Both the position numbers and the translations under genes were made by a program. A stretch of DNA of 58,322 nucleotides from an uncultured Lachnospiraceae bacterium (GTDB lineage: Bacteria; Bacillota; Clostridia; Lachnospirales; Lachnospiraceae): NCBI GenBank assembly GCA_905233905.1, contig CAJOFN010000003.1:1-58322 (forward strand). The letters run 5' to 3'. Below, one piece after another: positions 1 through 8,654 of this stretch. The notes beneath the pieces are model-generated. The model was not told where the DNA came from, did no database searches, and saw only the letters and a program-made list of their open reading frames with translations. How positions within the stretch are numbered: position 1 is the stretch's first letter; the number at the start of each line of letters is the position of its first letter.

Positions 1-1236
1 GACATAATGGTCAAGCCTCTGTATCAGGCCGTTCTCTTCAAACAATGGAATGAACTGACCGGGTGAAACCCTTCCGAATTCGGGATGCATCCAGCTTATG
101 AGAGCCTCCGCGCTGGACAGGAACGGCTTGTCACCCCTGACATTGTATTTTGGCTGATATAAGACCTTAAACTGCTTTTCCTCAAGAGCATTATCAAAAT
201 CCTCTAACAGCCTGGCGTCATGCAGTTCCTTTTCGTACATCCCATGGTCATAGACCGCATAAGCCATATCCCGCTTGCTGCGTATGGAATTACACGCCTG
301 AAGAGCTCTGTCGAATCTCTGTTCAAAGGTCTGATTTCTGTATATATCCGTATACACTCCCATGCGAAGCCGCACTTCAGGAGTCTTGAGCAGATCAGCC
401 ATGCCGGAGTATATGCGATCCATCAGGGCATCGTAATCTGAACAGTGCTCTATGTAGAGATAAAATGTATCCGCATCGTACCTGCAGCCTATACCATCAA
501 CATCCATCAAAACATCACGTATCCCATCCGCTATCCTGAAAAGGATCTGGTCTCCGAAATGCCGTCCGTAAAGCTCATTGATAAGATGAAAACGGTTGAA
601 ATCCAGCACAATGGCGTCAGTTTCAGTCGCCGGATGCCTGTAGTCAAACTGATGCCCGTATTCAAAGAAGAATTCCCTCGTATAAAGGCCTGTCAGAGAA
701 TCATTCTCCGTCGCCTTAATGATGTTCGCATCCTCTGCAAGTTCAATGGACCTTCTTACACGGGCAAGTATGACCTCCGGCCTGTTGTAGGGCTTGGGAA
801 GAAAGTCCGCTGCCCCCATTGAAAGGCTTTTGACCTCTGCCTCTTCATCGTAAGTAAGGACTATGACAGGTATCCTGCGGAGATCATCGTCGTTGTGCAG
901 CGCATTAAGCACTCCGTAACCGTCCAGCTCAGGCATCATAAGATCAAGCAGGATCAGGGAAAGCCTCTCTCTGTTGAGCCCTATCTGATATAGGGCATCC
1001 CTTCCATTCTCCGCGTATATTACCTCATATTCGGATTTAAGGATAGCCCCAAGCATCTCGCGATTGACTTCTTCATCATCAACTACCATAACGGTCCTGC
1101 GATACCCAGGATCGTAGTTGTACAGATCATCAACCATCCCGTCGATAACGCTGTCCAACACGCCATCCACGAGGCCATCGATCATGCCGTCAGCACCTTC
1201 GATCTCCGAAAAGAGTTCATCCATAAAATCGTCCAT
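1..1236 (-). CDS. REC - degenerate GGDEF - EAL protein, 3' end cut by window edge
   Basis: Read by translating the minus strand from the left edge; 412 codons are present and the C-terminus lies outside the window. After an acidic N-terminal stretch (about residues 1-45) comes a receiver domain with the VVDDEE acidic pocket and probable phospho-acceptor D98 (LLDLMMPELDG). The GGDEF-like domain (about 170-320) keeps the fold (TGLYTREFF, LYGRHFGDQ) but has YDADTF where GGDEF should be, so cyclase activity is unlikely. An EAL domain begins near residue 375 (SSAEALISWMHPEFG), suggesting cyclic-di-GMP phosphodiesterase or binding activity; the remaining catalytic residues are not visible. The ATG at 1234-1236 is used, but two in-frame GTG codons (1240-1242, 1243-1245) lie closer to the AAAGG sequence and are alternatives. 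It is divergent from a REC-GGDEF gene. Confidence 0.85.
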   Translation of the reverse strand, partial: MDDFMDELFSEIEGADGMIDGLVDGVLDSVIDGMVDDLYNYDPGYRRTVMVVDDEEVNREMLGAILKSEYEVIYAENGRDALYQIGLNRERLSLILLDLMMPELDGYGVLNALHNDDDLRRIPVIVLTYDEEAEVKSLSMGAADFLPKPYNRPEVILARVRRSIELAEDANIIKATENDSLTGLYTREFFFEYGHQFDYRHPATETDAIVLDFNRFHLINELYGRHFGDQILFRIADGIRDVLMDVDGIGCRYDADTFYLYIEHCSDYDALMDRIYSGMADLLKTPEVRLRMGVYTDIYRNQTFEQRFDRALQACNSIRSKRDMAYAVYDHGMYEKELHDARLLEDFDNALEEKQFKVLYQPKYNVRGDKPFLSSAEALISWMHPEFGRVSPGQFIPLFEENGLIQRLDHYV

Positions 1237-1328
1237 ATCCACCACCCAGACCTTTGTGCTGATTGTAGTGTTACGCTAAAGAGCGGCAGTTCACACCAGA
1301 AAAAGCCTCTGTGACCGCACCCATACAG

Positions 1329-1342
1329 TTGATTATAATCAA
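1329..1342. promoter_or_regulatory. Perfect 14-bp palindrome between divergent c-di-GMP regulators
   Basis: TTGATTATAATCAA is a perfect inverted repeat in the 249-bp divergent gap. It could be an operator. It also contains a TATAAT on each strand, which might serve as the -10 of the minus-strand gene, although no good -35 is seen at 17 bp. The function is inferred from position only. Confidence 0.35.
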
Positions 1343-1401
1343 TCTTGCAAAAAAAATCACCTATAACATAAAAAAATATGGAATTATTCCTCATATTACA
1401 T

Positions 1402-1430
1402 TTGTAAATCACAATAATATGTGCTACGAT
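1402..1430 (+). promoter_or_regulatory. Probable sigma-A promoter for the REC-GGDEF gene
   Basis: TTGTAA at 1402-1407 and TACGAT at 1425-1430 are separated by exactly 17 bp, about 55 bp ahead of the start codon. Both hexamers deviate from consensus, so strength is uncertain. Confidence 0.45.
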
Positions 1431-1485
1431 GCTATAAGTACCTTTGTGTGATTAACATTACAATACAGAAAGGGATCGATCTGCT

Positions 1486-2802
1486 ATGAAAAAGATCATG
1501 ATCGTCGATGATGAACAGATTTCGTTGATGATGACAGAGAATATACTTTCCTCACAGTATAGGATCGTCTGCGCCACTTCCGCCAAAGAGGCTATCAACC
1601 TCTACCACAAGGAAAAGCCGGACATGGTCCTGTCTGATCTGCGTATGCCGCCTGGCATGTCGGGATACGAGCTCCAACAGACCCTGGAATCCCAGGTCGG
1701 TGAACAGATTCCCTTTATGTTCATGACCGCGGATCACGATGACGAGACCGAAAGCAAGGGCTTTGAGAATGGAGCATTAGACTTTATACGCAAGCCCTTC
1801 AGGGCTGATGTTCTGCTGCGGCGTATCGGCAATATCCTTCAGACCGTGGAGCAGATCCAGGGGCTCCGCAAGGCTGCCGTTACCGATCCCATGACCGGTC
1901 TTTTGAATAAGGCATCCTCTGAAGAAGAGATCGGCATGGTCTGCAATACTACTCCCGGTATCCTTATGATGATCGATCTTGACAGCTTCAAACCCATCAA
2001 TGACATTTACGGTCATGATATGGGAGATAAGATCCTCATTCGTTTTTCCGAGATAATCAAATCCGCTGTCCGCTCAACGGATATTGTCGGCAGGATAGGC
2101 GGCGACGAATTTATAGCCTACTGCCAGAATGTACGCGATGAGAACGTTATCGCCAACAAGGCCAGGTATATCAATGAAGAGCTCGTAGCTTCCGCCAGAG
2201 AATACATGGGAGAAGACATGAGCATCCCTATCGGTGTCTCCATCGGATGTGTTATTGCTCCCGACGAGGGCGTAAATTTCAACGAATTGTTCAAAAAGGC
2301 CGACAAGGCTTTGTATACAGTCAAAGAAAACGGCAAGCACGGTTACAGCTTCTTCCATGGAGAGAATTCAAACACTCCCACCATAGAGCGTAAATCCACC
2401 GATCTTTCAAACATCATCAAGCTGTTAGAGGAAAGGAGCCCTGCTTCCGGCGCGTTTACCATGCCTTTTGCGCAGTTTCGTGTTATATATCAGTTCCTTA
2501 CCCGTGTACGCAATATCAGCCAGAAAAACGTCTGGGTACTGCTCTTTACAATATCCGAGCATATGCCTGTGGATGACGATGCCCGTGAAAAGGCAACCGA
2601 TACCTTCTTCTCGGCATTGCACACCTCTCTGCGGGCGAGTGACATTGTGACACAGAACAGCAAGAATCAGTTTTTGATACTGCTGTTTGATACGGAGCTT
2701 TATAACCTGGAGATCATACTTGACCGTATCATGAAGAAATGGCATTCCTCTGAGGACAACGATCTCTTTGAGGTAACCTATGAGCTGGACAATGTGACCT
2801 GA
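1486..2802 (+). CDS. Response regulator with GGDEF diguanylate cyclase domain
   Basis: 438 residues. The receiver domain (1-120) has the DDE pocket, probable phospho-acceptor D51 (LSDLRMPPG) and the conserved KP at 103-104. The GGDEF domain (about 130-290) is intact: DLDSFKPIND, GHDMGD and GRIGGDEFIAY with GGDEF at 205-209. RSTD at 196-199 sits five residues before GGDEF, the position of the inhibitory I-site, so product inhibition is expected. The C-terminal 140 residues (about 300-438) match no domain I recognise. Predicted role: phosphorylation-controlled synthesis of cyclic-di-GMP in the cytoplasm. An AAAGGG ribosome site lies upstream and a terminator follows, so it is probably monocistronic. 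It is divergent from an EAL protein, giving a synthesis/turnover pair. Confidence 0.93.
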   Translation: MKKIMIVDDEQISLMMTENILSSQYRIVCATSAKEAINLYHKEKPDMVLSDLRMPPGMSGYELQQTLESQVGEQIPFMFMTADHDDETESKGFENGALDFIRKPFRADVLLRRIGNILQTVEQIQGLRKAAVTDPMTGLLNKASSEEEIGMVCNTTPGILMMIDLDSFKPINDIYGHDMGDKILIRFSEIIKSAVRSTDIVGRIGGDEFIAYCQNVRDENVIANKARYINEELVASAREYMGEDMSIPIGVSIGCVIAPDEGVNFNELFKKADKALYTVKENGKHGYSFFHGENSNTPTIERKSTDLSNIIKLLEERSPASGAFTMPFAQFRVIYQFLTRVRNISQKNVWVLLFTISEHMPVDDDAREKATDTFFSALHTSLRASDIVTQNSKNQFLILLFDTELYNLEIILDRIMKKWHSSEDNDLFEVTYELDNVT

Positions 2803-2847
2803 TCAGCGTTCCGGCGTTTTGATAAGTTTAAATATAGTTTATATTTT

Positions 2848-2878
2848 AACCCGTAGATTTAATATCTGCGGGTTTTTT
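2848..2878 (+). terminator. Rho-independent terminator of the REC-GGDEF gene
   Basis: A 10-bp stem (2848-2857 pairs with 2865-2874, one G-T pair) with a 7-base loop runs into a six-T tract (2873-2878). It lies 46 bp after the stop codon. Confidence 0.9.
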
Positions 2879-2904
2879 CTTAATAATTCTTAATCCGGAT
2901 TTTA

Positions 2905-2933
2905 TTGCTTTCCTGCCCTTGTGACCATATAAT
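2905..2933 (+). promoter_or_regulatory. Sigma-A promoter for the DUF5688-like gene
   Basis: TTGCTT (2905-2910), a 17-bp spacer and a perfect TATAAT (2928-2933) lie 43 bp before the start codon, directly after the terminator of the preceding gene. Confidence 0.75.
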
Positions 2934-2975
2934 TCATTCACCGAACAAATCTAAATCACAAGGAGGAACCACAAT

Positions 2976-3890
2976 ATGTTATCATACGAAAGCTTCAAAA
3001 ATGAAATCCTGCTTCAGGTTAATGACCGGCTGGAGGGCACTGCAAACGCCACACTTACCCCCATCCGTAAGAACAATGACACCCTGTGGGACGGGCTTAT
3101 AATATCGACGGACGATTCAAACATCTCACCGGCAATCTATTTAAACTCCTACTATGACCCTGCCTATCTTGACGGTGAATCCATCAGCTCCATCGCAGAT
3201 GATCTGGTACGGCAGTACAGGCGCTCTTTGCCCTGCGAGCCTGTAAATATCTCATTCTTTACTGATTTTGATAAGGTGAAGGACATGATAGTTTTCAGGA
3301 TAGTAAACAGGGCTAAAAACGAAACGCTGCTTGAGGATGTGCCGCATATAGACTATCTGGATCTGTCTGTTACATTTTTGTGCCTGCTGTCGGTGCATGA
3401 TTCCTGTGATGCCACCATATTGATACACAACAGCCATCTTGAATTATGGAATACCGATGCGGATGAATTGTACGAAATAGCGATCAGGAACACCCCGAAG
3501 CTCCTTAACTGGAAGCTTCGTGATATGAAAGATATAATAGAAGGGCTTACCCTCCCTGAAGATGACCTTATACCTGATAAAGATGAGCTTGCCTTTCCGA
3601 TATATGTACTCAGCAATACCTCAAGCATCAACGGCGCAGCTTGTATACTGTACGAAGGAGTGCTTGCCGCTATAGCTGACCGGCTTTACGCTGAGAATCT
3701 CTATATAATACCATCAAGCATACATGAAGTCCTTGTCCTTCCCCAAACTCCTTCTGTAACCGGGGAAGATCTGGATACTATGATATGTCAGGTAAACGCT
3801 TCGGCTGTTTCAGATGAAGAAATACTTTCAGACCATGTCTACTATTATTGCAGGGAGGATGATCTGCTGTCTGCCGCCTGCCCGGCATAA
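2976..3890 (+). CDS. DUF5688-like protein of unknown function
   Basis: 304 residues, starting behind an AAGGAGG ribosome site. The sequence resembles the DUF5688 family that is frequent in Lachnospiraceae: an N-terminal SYESFKNEI region, a central FRIVNRAKNETLLEDVPHI-type stretch, and a C-terminal IPSSIHEVLVLP segment followed by a DLDTMICQVNA segment. No signal peptide, membrane segment or catalytic motif is visible, so it is likely cytoplasmic and its function is unknown. It has its own promoter. Its last 46 bp overlap the 3' end of the convergent nitrilase-fold gene, and no terminator is visible between them. The family call comes from memory of the family's sequence and needs a profile search. 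Confidence 0.8.
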   Translation: MLSYESFKNEILLQVNDRLEGTANATLTPIRKNNDTLWDGLIISTDDSNISPAIYLNSYYDPAYLDGESISSIADDLVRQYRRSLPCEPVNISFFTDFDKVKDMIVFRIVNRAKNETLLEDVPHIDYLDLSVTFLCLLSVHDSCDATILIHNSHLELWNTDADELYEIAIRNTPKLLNWKLRDMKDIIEGLTLPEDDLIPDKDELAFPIYVLSNTSSINGAACILYEGVLAAIADRLYAENLYIIPSSIHEVLVLPQTPSVTGEDLDTMICQVNASAVSDEEILSDHVYYYCREDDLLSAACPA

Positions 3891-4705
3891 AAAAGCTCCG
3901 GCCTGAAAACGTCGCGGTACGAGCGTTTGCTTCTGGCAAGCCTTGCTTCCGTAAGCTCAATATTGCATATTATAAACTGCTGGGAATCATCTGCCTTTAC
4001 TACTATATTGCCATTGGGGTCCACCACCATGGACTGTCCGCAGAACACAAGAGCCCCTTCTATTCCCACTCGATTTGCCATGGCAATAAAGACTCCGTTC
4101 TGGAAAGCCTCTACGCGAAGCTCCCATTCATACATATCCATTAATTCGGTCTCGACATTGGCTGCCGGTATGATCACAAGATCTGCTCCCTTTGCAGCAC
4201 ATGCAGCTATGGTCTCCGGAATATGTCTGTCATACCCTGATACTATGCCCACCTTTCCGAAGGGTGTTTCGTACACAAAGAATCCATTGTCTGAAGGCAG
4301 ATAATAATCCCTTTCATGGAAATTTGTCGCATTTACAACATGTGTCATCCGGGAATCTGCTTCCACGCTCCCGTCAGGACCAAGCCAGAGGGACGCGTTA
4401 TAATATCCCCCATTATCCCGGATATACAGATTACAGGAAGCATACAGCCTGTAATCCCTGCATCTTTCTACCATGGCGTATATCCTGGAATCTTCTATGT
4501 CAAGAGCAAACTCGTCCGGAATATGATTCAGGGCGCCGCCGACTTCACGCTTCGGGTATTGCGGGAAAAACAGGGTCATTGCCAGCTCCGGGAAAAAAAT
4601 CAGGTCAGCCTTATGCTCATCAGCCAGATCAAGGAACTGAAGATTTTTGTTAAGATTGCGCTCAATGTCATTAGTCATGGACATCTGCGCTAATGCAAGC
4701 CTCAT
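3845..4705 (-). CDS. Nitrilase-superfamily protein with a broken catalytic triad
   Basis: 286 residues with the carbon-nitrogen hydrolase fold along its length: LALAQMSM start, FFPELAM with the catalytic Glu at residue 40, WLGPDGSV, the VGIVSGYDRHIPE strand, WELRVEAFQNGVFIAMANRVG, and SMVVDPNGNIV. In active members the sequence before YD is ICYD; here it is VSGYD, so the nucleophilic Cys is Gly157. The family Lys of the KxHL motif aligns with Met120 (RMTHV). Two of the three Glu-Lys-Cys residues are therefore missing, and hydrolase activity is not expected. It lies last in the arginine cluster behind argD, with a 44-bp hairpin in between. It may be a scaffold or binding protein, or have repurposed chemistry. 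The start is the first ATG; the ribosome site (AGAGGT) is weak and distant. Confidence 0.85.
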   Translation of the reverse strand: MRLALAQMSMTNDIERNLNKNLQFLDLADEHKADLIFFPELAMTLFFPQYPKREVGGALNHIPDEFALDIEDSRIYAMVERCRDYRLYASCNLYIRDNGGYYNASLWLGPDGSVEADSRMTHVVNATNFHERDYYLPSDNGFFVYETPFGKVGIVSGYDRHIPETIAACAAKGADLVIIPAANVETELMDMYEWELRVEAFQNGVFIAMANRVGIEGALVFCGQSMVVDPNGNIVVKADDSQQFIICNIELTEARLARSKRSYRDVFRPELFYAGQAADSRSSSLQ

Positions 4706-4723
4706 TCAAACTACCTCTAAATC

Positions 4724-4767
4724 GGCATGAGGTGGCACCCGCTTGCGGGTGACGGAGTCCTGATGCC
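4724..4767. repeat. Imperfect palindromic hairpin between argD and the nitrilase-fold gene
   Basis: Outer arms GGCAT (4724-4728) and ATGCC (4763-4767) enclose AGG/CCT and a 7-bp GC-rich inner stem (4736-4742 with 4745-4751). No T-run follows on either strand, so it is not a standard terminator. It could be an mRNA-processing or stability hairpin, an attenuator, or a copy of a dispersed palindromic repeat. Nothing else is visible in the 88-bp gap. Confidence 0.6.
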
Positions 4768-4793
4768 CTACTTGCTGCTTTTCATGATCTTTG

Positions 4794-6011
4794 TTAATGA
4801 GTATTTACTCCGGCGAATGATCTGAGTACATCCTCCAGGATTTCCCTCATTGCGTCTATGTCCCTCTTTTCAGCGATCAGAGGCGGCAGAAGCCTGAGTA
4901 CATTGCCGCCGGCAGAAAGCACTATCAGTCCGTAATCCAATGCCCTTGAAACAACATCTCCCACAGGAATCTTTTCGGAAAGGATAAGTCCCTGCATAAA
5001 GCCCATGCCGCGACGGCCTTCAACAAACTCAAAATCCCTTACAAAGCCGTCAAGAGTCTGCTCCAGATATGGCGCAAGCTCCCTTACATGCTCCGGTATA
5101 TGCCTCTTTTCCATGATATCTATGGATGCCTTTACTCCTGCTAATACAAAGGGATTGCCACCGTAGGTGGTTCCGTGATCGCCCGGTACCATTGATGCCC
5201 TTGCAACCTTGTCAGTAATGGCGAAAGCGCCTACGGGCACTCCTCCGCCCAGAGCCTTGGCAGTGGTAAGTATGTCCGGACGTATGTTGTATTCCTGCCA
5301 TACGAACATATTTCCGGTCCTGCCCATTCCGCATTGAATCTCATCAAATATCAGAAGCAGCCCGTTCTCCTCGCATAGGATCTCTATACCGCTCAGGAAT
5401 TCTTCTGTTGCGGGAGTAATGCCGCCTTCTCCCTGTACAGGCTCTAATATTATGGCAATAGTTTTATCGTTGATCTGGCTTTCAACTGACGAAAGATCAT
5501 TAAAATCCGCAAATCTGACACCGCCCATCAGCGGAGCAAAGGGCTCTCTGTAATGCTCGTTGCCCGTAACTGAAAGAGCGCCTACTGTTCTTCCATGAAA
5601 GGAATGATTCATGGCTATGATCTCATGCCCTGCGTGTCCGTCACGCACGTAGCCGTATTTCTTCGCAGTCTTTAAGGCGCCTTCTATAGCCTCGGCTCCA
5701 CTGTTTGTAAAGAAAACCTTGTCCATGCCGCTGACACGGCAGACTGCCTCGGCAGCCTCCGAAAGTCCGGTATGGTAATAGAGATTGGAGACGTGCATAA
5801 GCTTTTTGACCTGCGTACACAGTGCTTCCTCATATTCACTGTCTCCATAACCAAAGGCGGATACCCCTATCCCTGCCGCAAAATCGAGATAGGCTTTGCC
5901 GCATACGTCATAGAGATACATTCCCTCTCCATGATCAAATACCACCGGAAAACGGTTGTAAACATGAAGCAGGTGCTTTTCGGACTCTTCTATAAATTTC
6001 CTGTCATCCAT
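4794..6011 (-). CDS. argD: Acetylornithine aminotransferase
   Basis: 405 residues; a PLP-dependent class-III aminotransferase that converts N-acetylglutamate semialdehyde to N-acetylornithine in the cytoplasm. Visible motifs: FTNSGAEAIEGALK (PLP phosphate binding, about 102-114), the IFDEIQCGMGRTG stretch with the PLP-pairing Asp (about 221-233), and LTTAKALGGG with Schiff-base Lys252. The ATG at 6009-6011 is chosen because GAGG lies 7 bp upstream inside the end of argB. A longer reading from 6074 would overlap argB by 62 bp. It is the fifth gene of the arginine operon, separated from argB by one base. Family members with this sequence also act on succinylornithine or GABA-like substrates, but the context fixes the role. 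Confidence 0.95.
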   Translation of the reverse strand: MDDRKFIEESEKHLLHVYNRFPVVFDHGEGMYLYDVCGKAYLDFAAGIGVSAFGYGDSEYEEALCTQVKKLMHVSNLYYHTGLSEAAEAVCRVSGMDKVFFTNSGAEAIEGALKTAKKYGYVRDGHAGHEIIAMNHSFHGRTVGALSVTGNEHYREPFAPLMGGVRFADFNDLSSVESQINDKTIAIILEPVQGEGGITPATEEFLSGIEILCEENGLLLIFDEIQCGMGRTGNMFVWQEYNIRPDILTTAKALGGGVPVGAFAITDKVARASMVPGDHGTTYGGNPFVLAGVKASIDIMEKRHIPEHVRELAPYLEQTLDGFVRDFEFVEGRRGMGFMQGLILSEKIPVGDVVSRALDYGLIVLSAGGNVLRLLPPLIAEKRDIDAMREILEDVLRSFAGVNTH

Positions 6012-6012
6012 A

Positions 6013-6912
6013 TCATGCCTCGTCTTTAAAAAATTTCTCCTGTGAATCATCAAGAATAGCGGTTCCGATTCCACGGTTGGTGAATATCTCCAGTAACAGG
6101 CAGTGAGCTATCCTGCCGTCAAGAATATGAACCCTGGAAACCCCCTGCTCCACCGCATCTATGCAGTTTGAGAGCTTGGGCAGCATGCCGCCGCCTATGA
6201 AACCACTGTCTATAAGCTTCTTTGCCTCTGAAAGTGTAAGCTCGGAAATAAGGGTGGAGGGATCCTTGGGATCGGTATAAACTCCCTCAATATCAGTAAG
6301 GAAAGCAAGCTTTTCCGCCCCTACCGCCTTGGCAATGGCGCAGGCAGCGTCATCTGCATTGATATTATAGGTCATATAGTCATCGTCCAGACCTATGGGA
6401 CAAACAATGGGAAGGAAGTCTCTTTCTAAAAGATCAAACAATATCTTTGGATTGACATCCGTAACATTTCCCACAAAACCTATATCCTGACCGTCCGCGA
6501 ATCTCTTTTCAACATGTAAAAGACCGCCGTCCTTGCCACTGATGCCTGCCGCGGCTACGCCGAGCTTCTCTACCATTGCCACAAGGGATTTGTTGACCCT
6601 GTTAAGGACCATCTCGGCTATCTCCATCGTATCAGCATCAGTCCTTCGCAGGCCGTTTACAAATTCCGGCTCCATGCCGACCTTTTCTATCCATCTGCTG
6701 ATATCCTTGCCGCCGCCATGAACTATTATTGGCTTAAACCCTACAAGCTTAAGCAGAGTAACATCCTCAATAACCCTGTTCTTGAGCTCCTCATCAAGCA
6801 TTGCGGACCCGCCGTACTTGACCACTATTATCTTGCGGTTAAAACGCTGGATATACGGCAGAGCTTCTATAAGCACCTGGGCCTTTTCTGTTATTTTTTC
6901 CATTGACTCCAT
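6013..6912 (-). CDS. argB: Acetylglutamate kinase
   Basis: 299 residues; phosphorylates N-acetylglutamate with ATP, the second step of the acetylated arginine pathway. Motifs are VVKYGGSAM (31-38), [13 protein letters not shown] (62-74), [10 protein letters not shown] and the C-terminal GGGMLPK nucleotide-site region. The N-terminal helix before KYGGSAM ([21 protein letters not shown]) is the type seen in arginine-inhibited kinases, so feedback control by arginine is likely. The ATG at 6910-6912 follows GGGAG by 8 bp; a TTG five codons upstream lies within the ribosome site and is rejected. It sits 26 bp after argJ and one base before argD. Confidence 0.96.
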   Translation of the reverse strand: MESMEKITEKAQVLIEALPYIQRFNRKIIVVKYGGSAMLDEELKNRVIEDVTLLKLVGFKPIIVHGGGKDISRWIEKVGMEPEFVNGLRRTDADTMEIAEMVLNRVNKSLVAMVEKLGVAAAGISGKDGGLLHVEKRFADGQDIGFVGNVTDVNPKILFDLLERDFLPIVCPIGLDDDYMTYNINADDAACAIAKAVGAEKLAFLTDIEGVYTDPKDPSTLISELTLSEAKKLIDSGFIGGGMLPKLSNCIDAVEQGVSRVHILDGRIAHCLLLEIFTNRGIGTAILDDSQEKFFKDEA

Positions 6913-6938
6913 GTATAATTCTCCCAAAAAGTGTATTG

Positions 6939-8162
6939 TCAGGATCTGTAATCAGCATTGATCTTTACATAGTCATAAGTAAGATCACAACCCCATGCCA
7001 CTGCAGATGCGCTTCCCTGGTGCATGTTGCAGGTAATATTTACCTCGTCTGAGGAAAGGATCTTTGTGGCGTATTCTTCTGAATAATCCGCATACCTGCC
7101 GTCCTTCATGATCATAGCGCTGCCGTTGGCGCTTGAAATTGTGACGTCAACTGCTTCGGGATCGAAATCTGCTCCGCTGTATCCCAGGGCGCAGAGTATC
7201 CTGCCGCTGTTTGCGTCATGCCCGAATATCATAGCCTTGACAAGCGATGAGCCCACCACAGATCTGGCTAAAATACGGGCGTTATGATCGTTATCGGCGC
7301 CTTCTATTGACACCTCTATAAGAGCGGTTGCGCCTTCTCCGTCCTTTGCCATCATCCTGGCAAGCTTGAGATTTACTTCCTTAAGCGCCTCCTCAAAAAT
7401 ATCAAATGAACCGTCTTCATGAGAAACCGGAGCGTTATCCGCCATGCCGTTAGCCAGCATTAGGCAGGTATCGTTGGTGGAGGTATCCCCGTCAACGGAT
7501 ATCATGTTGTAGGTATCCTTCACAGATTCAGACAACGCTTCCTGCAATATATCAGCAGCTATTACAGCATCAGTCGTGATAAAGCAGAGCATGGTACACA
7601 TATTGGGATGTATCATGCCGCTGCCCTTGGTCATTGCTCCAATGGTAACAGTTTTACCCCCAAGCTCTATGGTCACAGAGGCTTCCTTGGGAACGGTATC
7701 TGTGGTCATTATTGCCCTTGCCGCGGAATTCGCCGCATCCTGGTCAGAAGCGAGGCTGCCTGACATAGCCTCAATGCCGTTTCGTATCCGGTCTATGGGG
7801 AGCTGCATGCCTATCACTCCTGTGGATGCCACAAGAACGCTTTCGGGCTCTATATTAAGAGCCTTTCCACAGGCATCCGCAGTCTGCCGGCAGTAATCCA
7901 TCCCCTCTTCACCCGTGCAGGCATTGGCTATGCCGGCATTTACCACAACGACACTCGCTTTGCGGCGCTGTTCAACCATAGCCTTGTCCCATAATACCGG
8001 AGCAGCCTTGACCTTGTTGCTTGTAAAGGTACCTGCGATATTGCATGGTGCTTCGCTGTATATCATTGCCATGTCGTCCCTGTCCGGGTACTTGATACCG
8101 GCAGCGGTATGTGAAGCAAAAAAACCCTTGGGAGCTGTTATCCCGTAATCTTTAATTTCCAT
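6939..8162 (-). CDS. argJ: Bifunctional glutamate N-acetyltransferase / ornithine acetyltransferase
   Basis: 407 residues; the self-processing Ntn enzyme that recycles acetyl groups from acetylornithine to glutamate. The cleavage region [16 protein letters not shown] is present, with the nucleophile Thr190 of the beta chain. The residue before it is Cys189, where Ala is common. [11 protein letters not shown] near the start and the C-terminal [25 protein letters not shown] are typical. The ATG follows an AAGGGAG site. It lies 15 bp downstream of the GNAT gene. Whether it also makes acetylglutamate from acetyl-CoA cannot be told from sequence. Confidence 0.96.
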   Translation of the reverse strand: MEIKDYGITAPKGFFASHTAAGIKYPDRDDMAMIYSEAPCNIAGTFTSNKVKAAPVLWDKAMVEQRRKASVVVVNAGIANACTGEEGMDYCRQTADACGKALNIEPESVLVASTGVIGMQLPIDRIRNGIEAMSGSLASDQDAANSAARAIMTTDTVPKEASVTIELGGKTVTIGAMTKGSGMIHPNMCTMLCFITTDAVIAADILQEALSESVKDTYNMISVDGDTSTNDTCLMLANGMADNAPVSHEDGSFDIFEEALKEVNLKLARMMAKDGEGATALIEVSIEGADNDHNARILARSVVGSSLVKAMIFGHDANSGRILCALGYSGADFDPEAVDVTISSANGSAMIMKDGRYADYSEEYATKILSSDEVNITCNMHQGSASAVAWGCDLTYDYVKINADYRS

Positions 8163-8177
8163 TTGTGCTTAACTCCC

Positions 8178-8654
8178 TTAACTGTTGAAGCTTGTGATAT
8201 TATCGGTATTTAACATCCATTCGTAATTGTACATATCTTCTCTCTTTTCAAATCCCAGATGCTTCCAGAAATCATTGCCAAGAGAATTATCTGTATATGC
8301 GAAAAGTGATATTTTTGAAATCTTTTCGAAAGTGAGGGCTTTTACCGCAAAGGTAACCATTTTGCTGCCTATGCCCCTTCTTCGCATATCCTCCCTGACA
8401 CAGACATGGTAAAAGCACCCCGTCCTGCCATCGTGACCGCAGAGGATGGACCCTATTATCTCGTCATCAGAAAGAGCCACCACAGAAGTCCCCGGATTAC
8501 GCTCCAGAAAACGGCAGATATTCTCCCTTGAGTCATCAACACTTCGTATGCCCAGCCCATGGATTGAAAGCCACAAGGTTCTTACCCTGTCATAGTCCTG
8601 CGGCTCCATTGTCCTGATATTTACCGAACCCAAGCTACTGCTCCCGCTCATCAT
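8178..8654 (-). CDS. GNAT-family N-acetyltransferase inside the arginine operon
   Basis: 158 residues with a single GNAT domain. The acetyl-CoA pyrophosphate loop is VREDMRRRGIGSKM (about 87-99), followed by FAYTDNSLGNDFWKHLGFEKRED, the C-terminal GNAT signature. Its ATG overlaps the argC stop codon by 4 bp (ATGA), and argJ begins 15 bp after it, so it is translated with the arginine enzymes. The substrate is not shown by the sequence. A plausible but unproven role is a short acetylglutamate synthase that primes the cycle; acetylation of a protein or another amine is equally possible. A second ATG immediately follows the first. Confidence 0.88.
   Translation of the reverse strand: MMSGSSSLGSVNIRTMEPQDYDRVRTLWLSIHGLGIRSVDDSRENICRFLERNPGTSVVALSDDEIIGSILCGHDGRTGCFYHVCVREDMRRRGIGSKMVTFAVKALTFEKISKISLFAYTDNSLGNDFWKHLGFEKREDMYNYEWMLNTDNITSFNS

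Noticed and set aside
1182..1412. 76-codon minus-strand open frame across the divergent gap
   Set aside because: It is out of frame with the REC-EAL gene, has no ribosome site and covers the AT-rich control region.
4724..4793. T-box-like sequence (GAGGTGGCACC...TCCT) on the plus strand
   Set aside because: The T-box core is only partial, there is no stem I or specifier loop upstream, and the next plus-strand genes are not amino-acid or tRNA-synthetase genes. The match arises from the palindrome.
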